Positions 12,471 through 27,169 of a stretch of DNA of 64,000 nt are shown piece after piece. Under the pieces are notes generated by a model, which had not been told where the DNA came from, made no database searches, and saw only the letters and a list, made by a program, of their open reading frames with translations. A program made the position numbers and the translations under genes. Position 1 is the first letter of the stretch; every line of letters starts with the position of its first letter. Source of the DNA: Loxodes magnus (taxonomy: Eukaryota; Ciliophora; Karyorelictea; Loxodida; Loxodidae); the NCBI GenBank assembly GCA_946699065.1, contig CAMPDV010000120.1, positions 372,001 to 436,000 of the forward strand. Reading direction: 5' to 3'.

Positions 12471-13204
12471 ATATGCATAGATTTTACCTAATAGCCATTA
12501 TTTGATTTTCTTAATTCTTTTAAATTAATATTTTAATTTAAATAGTACATTCCTATTTAAAGATACTGATACTCATTTTCATTTAGCATTTAAAATCTTA
12601 GTTATCTCTTTATCTATTTAGTAATAAGACTCATAATATTATTTTCAGAAAAGATTGCTTTTACTCACTAATTTTTCATTTTTATCTTTAAGATTATAAT
12701 CTTTATTCTTATTTTGTTTTCATCGAAAAATAGTTTCAAGTGTAGAAAATAAAAGTTTTGCTGATAGATTTAATGAATACTAGCTAAGTATTAATAATAA
12801 GAAAATTTAATCTAGTTATGCTTTTAAACAACTAATGTTATATCATCAATGAAATTTTATCATATTGCTTTATTTTAAAAAGTCATTAGTAGTTTATTAA
12901 GTTACTTGAGCTTTTAGTTTTATAAAGGAACTGTTATATATTCTTGTTTATTGCCATTTATAAGTTATTCCTTTGCTTTTATTCATATTATTTATTATAT
13001 TTTTCTTCAAAACTCTCACAAGTTTGCTTGTCTTTGCAAGTGCCTATGCTTTTAAAAATGTTTAGATTATATTTGTTATTCTATTAAGCTTTATCCAATA
13101 TTTTTCTTGCTTGTTTGTTAGCAAAAATTTATAAAAATGTATATAAAATTACTAAAGAAATAAGAGTATCAACACAGAAAATAACTTTAGAAGTATATAT
13201 TTAG

Positions 13205-13525
13205 AAAATAATCTTTTATTAGCTTAAAATTTAATTAACTTTAGATTTTATTTAGTTTTTATGATTTAATCTTCAGGAATTTTTCTCCAAGTTGCTTTTA
13301 ATTTTTCAATTTCCTTCCAATCTTTTTTATGGCTTAATTAAGCGATAAATAAATATTTCTTTTTTAAAAATACTTGAAAGATATATTAGTTAACTGCTAA
13401 AGTATATCAAGCTTCTATACAAGTTATATCCTTTTTCTTCTTAAGTATTTTAATAGCTTCACTTAAATTTGTTTATTTCATATAATTTAAGACTTCATGA
13501 TTTCTTTACAAATAATAAAAGAAGT
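13205..13525 (-). pseudogene. Helical (TPR-like?) protein remnant, unit 1
   Basis: A single minus-strand frame reads NLSEAIKILKKKKD, then IEAWYTLAVNQY (Trp from TGA), SHKKDWKEIEKLKATWRK and IPEDQIIKTK. Amphipathic helices of this kind occur in TPR and related proteins, but the repeats are not clear. There is no defined start or stop nearby, so it is probably a fragment. Repeated at 29040-29360. Confidence 0.4.
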
Positions 13526-15659
13526 TCCTTTAAAGCAACAAAAGCAATAAAAGCTTAGAAAATTAATTCTTAGATCTTAGTTAAAATTAGCATTGTTTCA
13601 GTGCTCTTATTTCTTCTATATTTTACTTTTGGAAACATATTCAGTGATAATCTATTATTTACAAATCTATAAGATAAAGTCAGTGGAAGGATATAAAAGT
13701 CTTATATTTTATAATATAAATAACTAACTAAAACTAAAAACAATTAACAATAAATAGTTAGGGTTTTAACATTAACCATATAGAACTTTAGCCAATCCTT
13801 AAGTAACTGTTCATTAATTTATACACTTTTATTATAATACACTAAATTTATTTATTTAAACTAAGATAATACAACTGCAGAATTTAAACTTATAGAAATA
13901 CAAAATGTTAGAAAATAGTTTTGTAAAGTATTGATATAACTTAGATGCTGATATAACTTAATTATTAATATTATAAAATAAATGTTTAAATATAAAATTA
14001 TAAGATAAAGAATATTCTTAATTTCTAAGAGACAGAGTCTTGTGGATTATGATGCTATGGTTGATATTACTTAGCTAATTCATTAAAATTAATTATTTCA
14101 TAAAACTTAAATTATTATATTATTAATAGATTATACAGCTTAGTTTTTAATTTGTCTAATAGCAAAGCATAGAACCATCTTAAATTATTAAATAGACATA
14201 CAAATATCTTACATACAGACTTTAGTATCTTTAATTTAGTAAGGCCTTAATAATAAGTTATTAAAAGCTTAATAATTAAATCTATATATCTTTTATTAGA
14301 CACAGGATATTGTTTAATAGATATATGATAAAGATTTGGTTTTACAGAAATGATTATCTAAACTTTATCTTTTATAACTTAAACTTTTCTTATTGTTTAT
14401 GTTTCTTTATTTATAACTAAAGTCACTTATCATTATATTTCAACCTTTATGAAACTAATAAATAATAACTCTTTTAGAAAGCTTTTAAATTAAGTTTAAA
14501 GCTTAATAAACACTCATATGGTTACTTTGCTGTAGCTTTTTCAAATTAATTAAGCTTATCTAGAAAGAGAGTCTAAATGTCTTGATAATAATATTAATCT
14601 AGCAAGATAAGAATTAGCATTTAATAAATAGCTTCTAACTCTTATCTTCCAATTAATATTAAAAACCAGATTTATAAAAGTTGCTTAGTTGATAAGTTAA
14701 GATTTTTAACAAAAATATAACTCTAGAAAGTTAAAATATAAAGCAAGGAGAAAGCAAAAAAGAATGCTGATAGATGTAATAGTAAAATATGAAAGAATCT
14801 AAATAATTTTATTAAAGAGTTTAAATAATTTCTATATCCATTTTAATGTTTAGTCTATTCATTTATTTAACAACTATCTAGAAAACAACTCATTCCAAAT
14901 TTATCTCCTGAGTTTGTTGCTAGTGAAGCAAATGGATTTTTAGATAAAGTTATTAAATGAGTTTATCAATGCAAACTAAATAATGGAGTTTTAAAGATTT
15001 AGTTACTATGTATAAATAAAATACGCTTTTCTCTATATATTTTTAAAATAGTTAAAGTAAGTTAATTAATAATTTCCTTTTAATGCCTAGATTTTAATAA
15101 AGTTAATTGATTCAAATATTGCTAATATATCAACACTTTTAAATTTTTCTTTTAGAATATTTATTCTCATGCTTTACATAGAAACTTATTCATATACCTA
15201 TTTTTGTATCTTTTAAAGTTTCTAAAAAGAGTTGATATAGTCAGTTTTTAAAATTGTGTGTTCATATATAGATAGAATGTTTAATAAATAGATAAGCATG
15301 CTAATAACTAATTACTATCTGTTTAATTTTAAAATTAATACTCATATTTTATTATTTCTCTCTTAAAGAAGGAGTCTTCATTTAGGATTGTTTGACAGTA
15401 TAAATAGCTCCAATTTTGTTATAATTATTATACCTTTAATTGAATAGCATTTCGCTTTGGTAATTTTGAACTTTTTAATTCTAAAATATTCTTATTGCTT
15501 AAGCGAAATAAATAGATTAAAATGCTTGTTTTAAGATATAAGTACATTTTTTCCTAGGATAAATTATAAGAAAATAGCAATGTTAAAAGCTATTTGGATA
15601 CTAAGCTTATTTAATTAGCTTTCTCTTTACCATAGAAATTATTAATTATCAAGTTTATT

Positions 15660-16020
15660 TTAAATGAAAGATAAAGCTATTTCGACAGCCTTTAGAATCT
15701 TATTGTTTTAAACATCATTATTGGTAGTTATTTTTAAACCTTGAGAAATATAAATCTGTAAGCAATTGAGTCAAATCTCTCCAATAGTACAGAATCATTA
15801 TGACTAATGTTTATAAATTCGTTCCAAAATCTCACTTTCAGATAAAATTTTACGATTTAGTACAATCAAATAACTTTAATATGAGTGTTCAGACTTAATA
15901 ACAAGAAATAGACTAGTTTCCACTAAGAGAGTATTTAAGCTTTACTAAAATAGAATTAATTTATAAATCCTTCTTCATTCTTAACTTAGTTTATTTAGAT
16001 TTAAGTACAAATTAAGAAAA
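15660..16020 (-). pseudogene. Coding remnant crossing the unit 1/unit 2 junction
   Basis: Minus-strand reading gives VKNEEGFINQFYFSKAQILS in one frame and, after a frameshift, VETSLFLVIKSEHSYQSY, ILSESEILERIYKH, then W-FCTIGEIW-LN with both Trp from TGA, and ILKAVEIALSF. The amino-acid mix is clearly that of a protein. No family recognised. Because it runs through the point where the window starts, the unit boundary used here is arbitrary. The same remnant lies at 31495-31855, and its 5' half at 1-185. Confidence 0.45.
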
Positions 16021-17019
16021 TTTAGCTGTAGTAGAAGGCTTATTTCTCAAAATAAGAGTTCAATTCACATTTTTCCTAAGTTATTTAATCTAATGATTTT
16101 ATAAGCAAATAATGCTTAAACTTATCTGCATGCTGTTACTTATCCTTAATGATTTGAATTATTTAGATTTTTAATGCTTACAATTAGACAAAATCAGAAA
16201 TTGGTTACAATTCATAGAGATCAATATCCAACTATAATTAAGAAGCTTTCAATTAAAGTTACCTTTTTAAAATCATTTTATCATGAAGATACATTTGTAT
16301 CCTTTTGTTACTTTAGCAAAAGAGTTCTTTCAATTAATCTTATTTAAAAGGCCTTTATCACTCATTTAGATATCAAAGCATATACATTTTTACTTTTAAT
16401 CAGCATAGAAAAATAAAAGATTTGATTAAGCTGCTACTTTTATCTTGCTACAGTTAAAAGGAATCCTATATTCCTAACTAAAGGTTAACTGTATTTAGCA
16501 TTAATTAATATCTAAAGTTAAAATTATGTCTCTAGTAAGATTAATTATGAGTATTTCTTGTTATCTCTTTAAGTACTAAGATTGAAACAGCTTGGTTATT
16601 ACTTAAAAGTAAAAGCATAGAAGTGAAGACATCTTCTTAGAATATCTTCTTATTTTTGAAGAATAATCTTTATTATTATAGCAAGTTTATCAGTTTAATG
16701 TATATCAGTTCAAGTATTAATTTTAGTATCTTTCATCTACTAAATAACTTATAAGCGTAACTCTTAATAAGCTTTATTAACTAAGAGAGGCATAAATATA
16801 CTTATATTGATAAGTTCTATTTAAGTGTATAAGAGTTAGAAAGTATCCAATATAATTAATACAGTTAAGACCTTTACTCATGTAACTAAGTAGCTAGGTA
16901 ATTTACAGAATTATTTTACTTATTTGAGTTAATAGATTTTCTTTTATAGTAAACTTAACTAAAGACATATTTAAACTATTTCATTTCTATCAATTATCGT
17001 TAATCATAATCAAGCCAAT

Positions 17020-17808
17020 ATGCAAAACTTAATTCAGTCAGGAGATTAAAATCAGTCCGTACAAACTCTTTTCACTATATTTTCCTTATCGAGTCTAGAA
17101 GATGAAGTTTAATCTCCTTTAAACTAGATTACGAACAGCTAAAAGGAGAATAAATGGAATAAAAAGTCAGTTTCATATGATATGGACAATTCCAGTCAGA
17201 ATTAGTTAGATCAAGGAATTTTAAGTAAGTCTGAGGAATAAATTGCTGCTAAAAAGGAGTATTTATTTAGAAAGTACAGTAGATCTAAATCCAAAATGTA
17301 GAATCATTCAAAACACTTAGATTGCAACTAGGATGAAGAAGCTAAAATAAATGATCCAGAAGAATATTAATAATCTTTACAGTAAGATATGTATAATAAC
17401 GAGCTACTTCAACTAAAAAAAATTAAGAGAGAATTCTAACTTATAAAGCATAAACTCTATAAATCCTAGGAACAAAATCAAAAAGAGAATCAATTTAGCT
17501 TAGAAAAGTCTTAAAAGTAAAATTATAATATTTTACTTGTTGAAGAAAAAGAAAAAGAAGTCTAAGAAAAAATAAAAGATATTTAGCTGAAGTTGATTAG
17601 AGTTAATCAGTAATAAACGTAGAACTAAAATTAAAACATCCTTTGCGATGATAAGGAAAAGCAAAAAGAAGTTAAAATCTACGATCAATATTAAGAAAAT
17701 TTTAAAATTAAAAGACTCCTTTTAAAGAACTTGGATATCTTTACTTATCTAATTATATTTCTAATTTCGGTTTTTTATTTGGCAGGGAATGGATTTATGA
17801 AAAAGTGA
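17020..17808 (+). CDS. Coiled-coil/membrane protein (array unit 2 copy)
   Basis: Same 262-codon frame as at 1181, intact in ciliate code. Compared with unit 1 it has ATA instead of ATG (Met to Ile) and AAC instead of AGC (Ser to Asn) in the coiled-coil part; both changes are shared with unit 3. The hydrophobic C-terminal segment and the TGA are preserved. Family unknown. Confidence 0.5.
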
Positions 17809-19917
17809 GAACTAGATTTGATTATGTTTTGTTATTTAATAATAATTATATTTATAAGTAAAGTATATAGCTAATTAATTACTTGTATATATCTTCTTTT
17901 CCTTTTATATGTCTATAAGTAATAATAGTTTAGTAGCTTTGTCTTAGTTGTATTTTAATATTATAAAATAAGATTTAATAAGGTAAGTTATTAATAATTT
18001 GGAGACTTAAACTAGACTTTTTAAATTTAGCTTCTTCTATACTTTTATGTAACTTTTATTCTTATCAAGTAAATCTTTAATAGATAGTGAAGATCTAAAT
18101 TTATCTATTGCAATAATATTTAATTTCTTAACTTAAAATACCTTTATCTTCAATTTTAGCTAATAGAGGTAATTTAGAACGCTTAAAAATAAAGAAGCCA
18201 GTTAAATTATATTTGTACCTTTATTTAGTTTTGGATATAACATTTTTTAAGGGCAATAAATAAATGTAAGCTTTAAAGCAACCTAATACTTCTAAAGTAG
18301 ATGAACAATTAAATAATTGTATTATAATACATCTTTATAAATTAGTTAAATTAAGACTTTTTTAAAGGATTATTATAAGATTACTTGCTAGTTTCTTTGC
18401 TTAGCATTTGTATTATTATATTTGCTTTTATTACTCAAATTTAAAAAGGAGCTTGCATTTTAAAATCTAGACGAATGCTTTAAACACTCAAGCAAAACAT
18501 CTAAGAAATAAAGATAATTATAAATTGAATTTTTCATATAAAGCCAATTTTTATAATATTAGTAAGTTTTAAGGATTATAGAGCTATATTCTTCTAAATT
18601 TAGAATATATAAATGAAAAGTAAAAATCTTATTTAATTAGATAGAGTTTACAGTTTTTAATTAAGATGCTATAGAAAGAGATTATCTATTAAAGCATACA
18701 TCATATTCCTACATGAATATATTATTCTATAAATATAACTCTTTAGCTCTTAATTTATTTGAAAATAGATATTATTTTACTATTAGTGAAGTTATCTCTA
18801 TTAATTAAGCAATTACTAATCATATTGTTTTAGGAATTTAAGAAGAAAGATAAAATTACCTAAGGAGATATTAATATATTTCACAATCATGTTTTATCTA
18901 TTTATATAAGCTATTTTTATTCTTCCCTTCAATTAAGTATAAATTTATAATTATCACTACTTAGTTATATTTCTAGATCTTCAAAACTATTTTGTTCTAT
19001 TTAAGCTTATTATTTAGTTAAATTAAGTAAAATATATAATTAATGAAATAAGCTCTTTATATTAATGAGCTTTATTTAGAAAGTATTTATTATTCATTCC
19101 TTATTAACCTTTGTAGCTATTTAATTAAGCTAACAAAGCAGGTTCAAGTTTTATTAAATGCTAAGCTTTCCAAAAGAAAAATCTATTTATATCAAGATAT
19201 AATTGTTTTAGAAAGCTTTTCTTAGCATTATTTATTTATTCTTAGCATTGCTTTTAAAATAATTATCTAACTTATCTAATGTTAGAGATGCATAGGTTTT
19301 AAACATTAACTTGGCTAATTACTCTCTAATTTATTTTAGCATAAAGATTTAATTATCTAAGTATGTAAACAATTATAATTTTCCTTATTTCACTAGATTT
19401 ATTACAATCTACATTTATTATAAAGCTAATTCTTTATTACTTATTTCATTCTAATTAACTCATTCCTTTATACTACTTAGAAGTAAGCAACAAATATCTA
19501 AATTCTGTTTCTTTAAACTTTAATAATAAAGATCTCAAATATTACTATTTTAAGCTATTTCTATTTTACCAAATAATCATCATCTTAATTTAAAAAATTG
19601 CATTGTAATAGTTAAATCCTTTAAAAATAGGTATATTTTGGATATCAATTAAGTACTACTAGGTATCTGAATATAGGTTACTTTTAGATATATGATATTA
19701 GTTTATTTACTAAGATATTTCTATTTTTAACTTTTTAATTTATTGAAAACGCGAAATTGAATATTGTAAAATTAAGTTATTGCAAGCATAACTACTTTAA
19801 CCATTTAAAATTTATAATAAAGGAAATATTAATAATACCATTGAAATACAAAGTTAAAGATTATAAATGCTTGAAATCAAGAATATGCCTTCTTTTAGTT
19901 TTTTAAGCTTCCATTTA

Positions 19918-20478
19918 AAATTGTGTATGACATAGTTCCTTTTAATTTAAGCTAAATCTTCCTCTCTATTTTATATTTCATTATACATATTTTGTTACTA
20001 TGCTAGCAGCCAGGTTTTTAAGCAATCTTTGTGAACGTATTTTACAGGCCTATGAAGTTACCAGGTGAGATTAGCTTTCCATTCTATTCCCTAGAACCAT
20101 AGCTAATTCCGAATTATTAGCCTCCTTTTGAAGAAGCAGAACTTTAGCTTTCCATTTTAATCAATTTTTACTATTCTCAAATTTGAATCTCTTGATTCTG
20201 TATTTTCAAAGCTTATTAATTTTCACTATTTTGCTACCTCAGCTGTAATGAATTTTTCTCTGAATCACTAAACTTTCCTCAAACTATAAATTTTTTGAAT
20301 CAATTAAGTTTCATTCACTGATAGATAAATATGCAACTACCCACAAGCATTTTACTCGTTTTCATCCCTTGCTGAAGCATAAAGTTCCTCAATATTAAAG
20401 GGTATATAACGTCTTTCCACTCTTAAGAATAACTCCTTTCAGACTAATTTTCTTCTAAGTCAAGCAAATGAAAGTATT
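19918..20478 (-). pseudogene. RING-variant remnant, unit 2
   Basis: Same remnant as at 4080-4640, with the same frameshift before SVKYVH. It differs in a few bases, including the C-terminal zinc-ligand region where a Tyr codon stands in place of the His of units 1 and 3. Confidence 0.65.
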
Positions 20479-22649
20479 TTGATAAGCCCTAAAATCTAAG
20501 CAAATTAATACTTTATAGTTAGTTCTCTATGCTCATATATACTTAATTACACATCTGTTTATATACTTGCATCTTTAACTTTAAATACTTAAAAGCTAAT
20601 TAACCTCTTTAAACATATGATACTTTATACTTACCATCTAAAAGTAGGAGATAGCTAGGTATATCATTATACATGAAACTATCATTACAAGCTAGGGACT
20701 GATAAGCTATGTCAATTAAATAACTAATAGAACATTATCTTCTTAAGAGTTATTATATAATCATCAAAATAAACGTTAAAGGATAAATGAAACAATAAAT
20801 GCAGATTAATTAAATGCCTTTTAGCTTCTAATTCGCTTTAATCATAAGTAGGGAATATTACTAAATCAGCGCTTCTAAGATAAGCACATAACTTAGATAA
20901 GTAATGAAAGAGATTAAGTCAAATATAAATTTAGCTTGGCTGACGAATGAATTAGGGCAAAGCTCTTTTAAGCAAAATGTTTACTATCTTTGATTTGAAG
21001 GAAATAACCAAAAAGTAGGAATGAAGTCTTTAAATAATGATTAGTAAGCAGGAAATTGAGATTTTAAGAGTGAAAATCGTAAGTTAACTACTTAAATCTA
21101 GTAATTTATGCACTAAATATAGGACTAGGAAAGGAAGAAAATGAGATTTAAAATGATTTATAAGATAATAATAGCTATTAAGCTAGACTTGAATATCAAG
21201 AATTTGTAATTTACAAATGTGTAAAAGATATATCAACCATATAATTATTATGGTGCTTATTTAAATTCTCTGCTATTTCATATAAAATAAATATTTTTAG
21301 CTAAAGTTATTAAAAGTTTTTTGATTCTGAGATTCTAATTTTATTAATTTTATGCATTTAAGCCTTTTTATCCGTTCTTAAAATTGATTTAGATCTATTA
21401 ACCTAAAATATGCTATTAGTAAATTTAGAATAGTTCTTTAATTAAATTAATTAGACTTAAATTATACTAGCATCTCTTATTTACATTTATCACTAAAATG
21501 CATACTTTAAGTAACTTCTATTATTGCAATGCTTAATAAATTTAAGAATTTTTATTTTACTAATTATTTCTAATAAAAACTAAATAATTTCAATAAGTAT
21601 CTAAATACTTAAATTAAGACTCAATCTTTCTAATTTCTTAAATATATAATTAGTATCCATAAAGCTTTTAATTATATATCTCTTATACATTTTATTATTA
21701 TATTTTATTAAATCCATAAAGCAACTAATTCCCTTCTATTTCTTTTAGAATTTAAATATTATAACTAGATAATTATATATACTTTAATTTAAATAGTCAA
21801 ATTCAAGTATTTTATTGAAAATATGCTTTATCGTTTGCAATACATTTAAAGCTTTTAGCTTTACTTTTAATTTTTACTTAAACAGATTGTTTTTCTCTTA
21901 CAAGCCTTTAGTATATTAAATTCTTTCTTTAAGTCTTTATTTAGTTTAGTATTGTCATAGAACTATTTCCACAATTAAACTTACTTAAAGAAATAGTTAC
22001 TTTATAGCTTAGCATAACTTAACTAAAATTAGATATTTTAATTTAGCTTTAGGTATTAAACTTACAATTTACAGATATATATAAATTTAAGTTCTAGTGT
22101 AGCTTATAAATTTATTTAGTACCTATGTTTATATTTAAGCAAAATGCTGCTTAAGCACAAGATAAATAATAGACTTTCAAGTAATTTTATATCTTTTAAC
22201 TCTGTTTCTTGTCTATCTAACATAAAACAATTCCTTTATACTTCTATTTATTTAGATCATCCTTTATTTTTAAAACTGCTTCTATAAACTTAATTTTATT
22301 TAAGACTTTAATAATTATTCTACCTAATGAGACTATATAATTTAATATAAATTAACATAATTCAAATTTTTAATAAGCTAAATTATTAAGAGCTATATCA
22401 GTTTTTTATCACATCTTTATTTATTTTCTGGTAATTTTTACATCAGCAAATTTAAGAAATTGTAAGAAATGTATTTCATAAATTATGCTAAATCTTAATA
22501 AACTTGGAATAAAAAGAAAGTTGCTAGATGATAATAGTTTTAATTAGAAATGCACTTAGGATATAGTATAAATAGAAGTTTAGATAAATTTAAAAAAGAA
22601 TTAAAACTGCTCATAATCTACTTATTATGTTATATGTCTATTATTATAA

Positions 22650-23573
22650 ATTAAAGTGTTTGGCCTTCTTGTAGGTATTTCAACCTATTTCATGCCTGCC
22701 TCCAGATTTCTCCGGAGGCTAAACTTAATGTTCGTACTCCTCCACCCACTTTCCTATTTTGCTTTTTTTTAAATCTATAGTTTCTCTTTCCTTACTATTG
22801 CCTTTTTTCTTGTATATATTCCTAAGAATGTTTATCCATAACTGTTCTCTATTCATTCATAGTTTAAGCTGTTGCTACTCCTTCCTTTTTTCTACTATTA
22901 TCTTTGCTTTTGCCAGTAACTCTGTTTGAAATTTAGGAATTTCCTACACTTGCTTTACAAGCGCTCTCATAAGGTACAGTAGTAATAGAATTTCACTTCT
23001 CACTTGTATAAAACTTACCAACTTTAATTTCTTTGATCTCTATCTTGCCCTATTTCTAATCCCTTGATTCAATTTATTTTTGGCAATGTTTGCTGATTTT
23101 CTAATAGCTGTGATAATTTACCATCAATTTCTCTATATTTTTAATCCTGATTCTGGAATTAGCTGTTCTGACTCTGAGATATGGTCAAGAAAGCGCTTAG
23201 ATCTCTCTCCTGAGACGTCTTGATTCGATTTCCTATTTCTTGCTCAGATTCTCCATTAACTTGTCATTGTCCTTTTTCAGCTTCCTAATCTCTTCTGGAG
23301 GTTCAGCACCATTTTGATGAGCTATTTCATACTCATCTAACTAGAAGGATTGAATTCCGAGACCTCCTAGTGAAGAGCAGACTTCATCTGCTTCCTTGGC
23401 TTCTCTTATTAGGTTGGAGTTATTGCATGTGCTATCTTCTGAACTTGTTTCTTTTACTCTCCAGGTCGTTGGGATTAAAAAAAAGGTTAGTACTGAGGGA
23501 AAGAAGACTATCCAAGATTGGATTCAGGTTTCCTCTCTCCAACTTTTGGAGATGGTGTTAAAGCATACTTTAC
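22650..23573 (-). mobile_element. Decayed ORF1-type retroelement, unit 2
   Basis: Copy of the 6815-7735 element in unit 2, with the same frameshift and decay. Unit 3 ends before this position, so only two copies exist in the array. Confidence 0.72.
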
Positions 23574-23697
23574 TTATTTAAAAGCACTCATTTACATATC
23601 TTTTATAATCCAAAAGTTATGTTCTCATAGACTAAGAAATTTATAAATCCTAGATAAAGAAATTAAATTTCAATTAATAACTAAAAAAAATTTTATT

Positions 23698-25226
23698 GAT
23701 TAATGAGAAAATTCAGTTTTTAACAAACACAAAAACTTGACTCAAGAATAGATTTATTTTAGAGCAAATCGATTTAGTTTGTAAAAATAATAATGAGATT
23801 CAAAAATTAAGCGGATCTCTTCCATCAAAGGATAAGTAAGAACTAAGATAAAAATTCAGAACAGAAAGGCTAATACAGCTCTCAACACCTTCATTGAAAA
23901 CTGAAAAAAGAGATTACTCAATCGAATCGATAAAAATAATAACGAAGAAATAAAAAATAAACGAAGAAGGTAAATTACGATAATTCAATATAGATCCTAT
24001 TACCTTTGATTTAGACAATACTGAAATAGAATAAATGGACTCTTAGTAGATGAAACAGCTGATTTATCAACTTATTAGAAACAAAAAATCTCGAAAAGGA
24101 ATTAAACTCCCAGAAGGAAGAGATGATTGTAATAAGTCAGGATTTGATAAATCATGAAGACGATGATGAAGTCCATATGTAGATCGAAGAGCTAAAGTTG
24201 GAGTTTATGAGCAAACTGTAAGTTTAGAGAATGATATTTGAGTAATGCTAGAGCAAGACGAGAAAAATTGAGTAAAATTAGATTCTAGACTCAAATTAAT
24301 AGAAGAAAACCTGTAGAAGCCTTCATAAGGAACTCCAATTGAAATAGAGAAATAAGAAAAGACATTTAATAAAGCAAGAAAAAGATGTTACATTTGCAAC
24401 AGCACTTGCATTTATGGCGGAAATGTCCCCAATAGAAAAAAATAAGAATAAATATCTGGAGAAATGCTAACTAGTAGCAACTGAAGTATCGAGCGACGGA
24501 ATTCTTCCAATCGGGAAATGGGAAAATCTGGAAAAAATAAATTCTCAACTCAGATTATTCAAAAGATAGAAGTCAAGGAAAAAAGCAATGCATGGAACGA
24601 ACATGCAGGAACTGAGATTTTATGCCTTTAAAACTTCAATTAAGCCGGTAGGCGAATAGTTATTTTAATGATTAATGAGATTCAAAAACAACTACCTATA
24701 CATTAATAACAATTCTAGCCTTTTTCTTTTAAAGAAATCTAGCTAATTATATAAGATATACCTAGTGGCAAGGTAGCAGGTTCAAATTGCATTAAAGGTG
24801 AATTATTAAAATATGGAGAACATTATCTTACCTTAATTCTTCACTATTTACTGAATAATATGCTGAGACTCGGAAGAATACCATATAAGATAAATACTTC
24901 AACTATTATTTCTATTTTAAAAAAAGGAAACGAAGATTATTTAAAAAATTGAAGAGCTATTTCTCTAATAAACACAGTACTAAAATTATATGATAAAACC
25001 CTTACAAAGAGATTATATTATTTGATATAAGAAAGAAACTTAGTACATTAAAGTTAAATGGAACTTTTGAAAAGGAAATAAACAACAATGTAAATTTGCG
25101 TTCTTTTGTAACTAATAGACATGCTTCATAAATAAGCAAGGGGAAAATCAAATTACTAACAAATATACATGGATTAAATGCTCTATTTTATAGAGAGAAA
25201 ATTACTCTTTGATTCACTAATTATTC
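23698..25226 (+). pseudogene. LINE remnant: CCHC knuckle plus reverse transcriptase, unit 2
   Basis: Unit 2 copy of the LINE fragment, with the same frame breaks, the same TGA in the N-W-RAISL motif and the same damaged palm. A few substitutions differ from unit 1. Confidence 0.78.
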
Positions 25227-25560
25227 TATTATCCAATTATTCTTATGCTTGAATGATTATCTATTAGTAAAAGACAATTTAAATTTTCTTAATATTAATT
25301 AGGTTATTTTAAATATCAGTAGCAAACAGTTAGTTTATGATATTCTCTTTATTAAGATTAAAATTGCAGCTTTTATTTAATTTTTAGCTAAAGATACTTT
25401 ATTTAGATATTTGATTACACTTAATATTTTTCTTATTAAAGCAATATTAAATTCCTTGTAATAATGTAAATCTTTTATTAAATCAAAGATAAAACTCTTT
25501 ATTTGGTTCAAATATCTATTTTTAGTTATTATTGCTAATTAAATTTGTATAAAAAACTTA

Positions 25561-25826
25561 TATTATAGAGAGCGTAGCGCCTGCATAGCTATTAAAAAAA
25601 GTTTTATTTATTCTTATTAAGTCTTAAGGAATTCTTCCCATGTACTAGAAGTCCCTTGGACAGTTTTGTCTCCATAAGGTTATTGTCGAAATATTTTCCT
25701 AAGAATCCTTAAAATTCTAGCATCTTACAGCTATTTTACTTGAAGCCTCGAGAACTGAATGCTCTCTTGGCTCCTGCTACTATTATTGTTCTTTTTTCAC
25801 CATGAGGTACTTCCTAGTAGTAATTT
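25561..25826. repeat. GC-richer dispersed element, copy a, unit 2
   Basis: Unit 2 copy of the element at 9725-9990, almost identical. Confidence 0.5.
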
Positions 25827-27169
25827 TTCGTTCTTAGTTTAAAAAATGTTCCTCACTATTTAAATTAAAAATTATATATAATATAAATAAAAATTAACCT
25901 TTATATCTAAAAATAGGTAAAGATGAGAATAAAATATAAGCAAATTTATAAAATAGTATCAATTAATATGCCTTTACTATGTTTTCATATAGGAAATAAA
26001 ATTGTTTATTTACATCTTATTCATCAGTCCTACTTTACTTATTGCTCATGTTCTTCTTCAATTGCTTCAATTTATCCAGATCATTCTACCATTGTAGTAA
26101 TTTCTCATTTCGCATTAGGATTTCAATTCTTCTTCTCAGTAAATTTTATGAAAGCTTTAAATTCTAAAATATATTTCTTTTAACTGCTTTTAAGTGCGAA
26201 AATTAAGAGCAATATAACCTTGATTATATGTTAAAATCTTTATTAAATCGTATTTTTTAAGTCTTAAAATTCTTAATTAAGATCTTGCAGAATTTCACTT
26301 GCTTAAATATGAACGAAGCTATCTAAATCTCCATTTTTGGAAATCTCAGAGTACTTGATTTCGAAGTGTCTTTGTTATAAGTTGTATTAGAAATTATAGC
26401 AAAATTACTAAATTTGTATATAGAAATTATTTCTCATAAGTTTATTTAGTTTCGTAAATAGAAATTATCTTGCTTCTTTATCAATATCTTCAAAGTAAAA
26501 ATGTGAGTTTACTTTAATCTCATCCTTTCTGTAGTATCTTAAAGGAACTTTTGCTTGACTTTGCTATAAACTTTTTTAAAATGTTTACATTCTTCAATAT
26601 TCTATATATCTATTTCAAATATTAAGTTAGTTTCTTCAAGTTTTTAAAATATCTCAGATTTTTGCTTTTTTAAATAAAAAGTTATATCAGAGTAAAATTC
26701 GTTTATGTTTCTTATCATAATTTTAAATATCTCATTATTATGTAGTATTCAAAAGATAGTCAATTCAAAATTATAAAGTATGATTCATTAAACATTTAGT
26801 TTGGACTTTAGAATGCATTTCTTGTTACTTTTTTTTTAATTAGCATATATGTATTTCTTTATTTTTCCAATGTCCCTTAGAATCTTACATAAATAACTTC
26901 TGAACTATAATTAGCTTTAGAGAATAAAAAGATTTGAAGAATCTATTTAAAGCTTTAAGAGATATTCTAATTTGGACAACTATATAAGAAAATATATAAA
27001 GTTAATTTTAATTTTTTATTTCACTTAATCACTAGTTTCAGAAGGTTTAGTTTTATAAGCATTATAAAGCTAAAAGTTTCTAAATTTAATACTTTTATTA
27101 TTATTTTTAAATACTACTAAACTAAATTCTCATAATCAATTATTTCATTAGTTAATTAAAATCATTATA

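Larger units (their letters stand above)
1..15839. repeat. Tandem array, unit 1 (~15.84 kb)
   Basis: Direct repeat unit. The sequence starting at base 1 recurs at 15840 and again at 31675, and identity over whole lines is nearly complete with scattered single-base differences and short indels. The left edge of the window lies inside the array, so the unit start used here is arbitrary; a minus-strand coding remnant runs across the unit junction. The unit contains the frames and remnants listed separately (about 1.2, 4.3, 7.3, 8.9, 10.2, 12.2, 13.3 and 15.7 kb). Between these, stretches such as 2000-4000, 5000-6800 and 13600-15600 are AT-rich with no gene I can defend. Confidence 0.95.

Noticed and set aside
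13755-13765. TTAGGG-like telomere repeat (GTTAGGGTTTT)
   Set aside because: A single occurrence without repetition; chance in AT-rich DNA.
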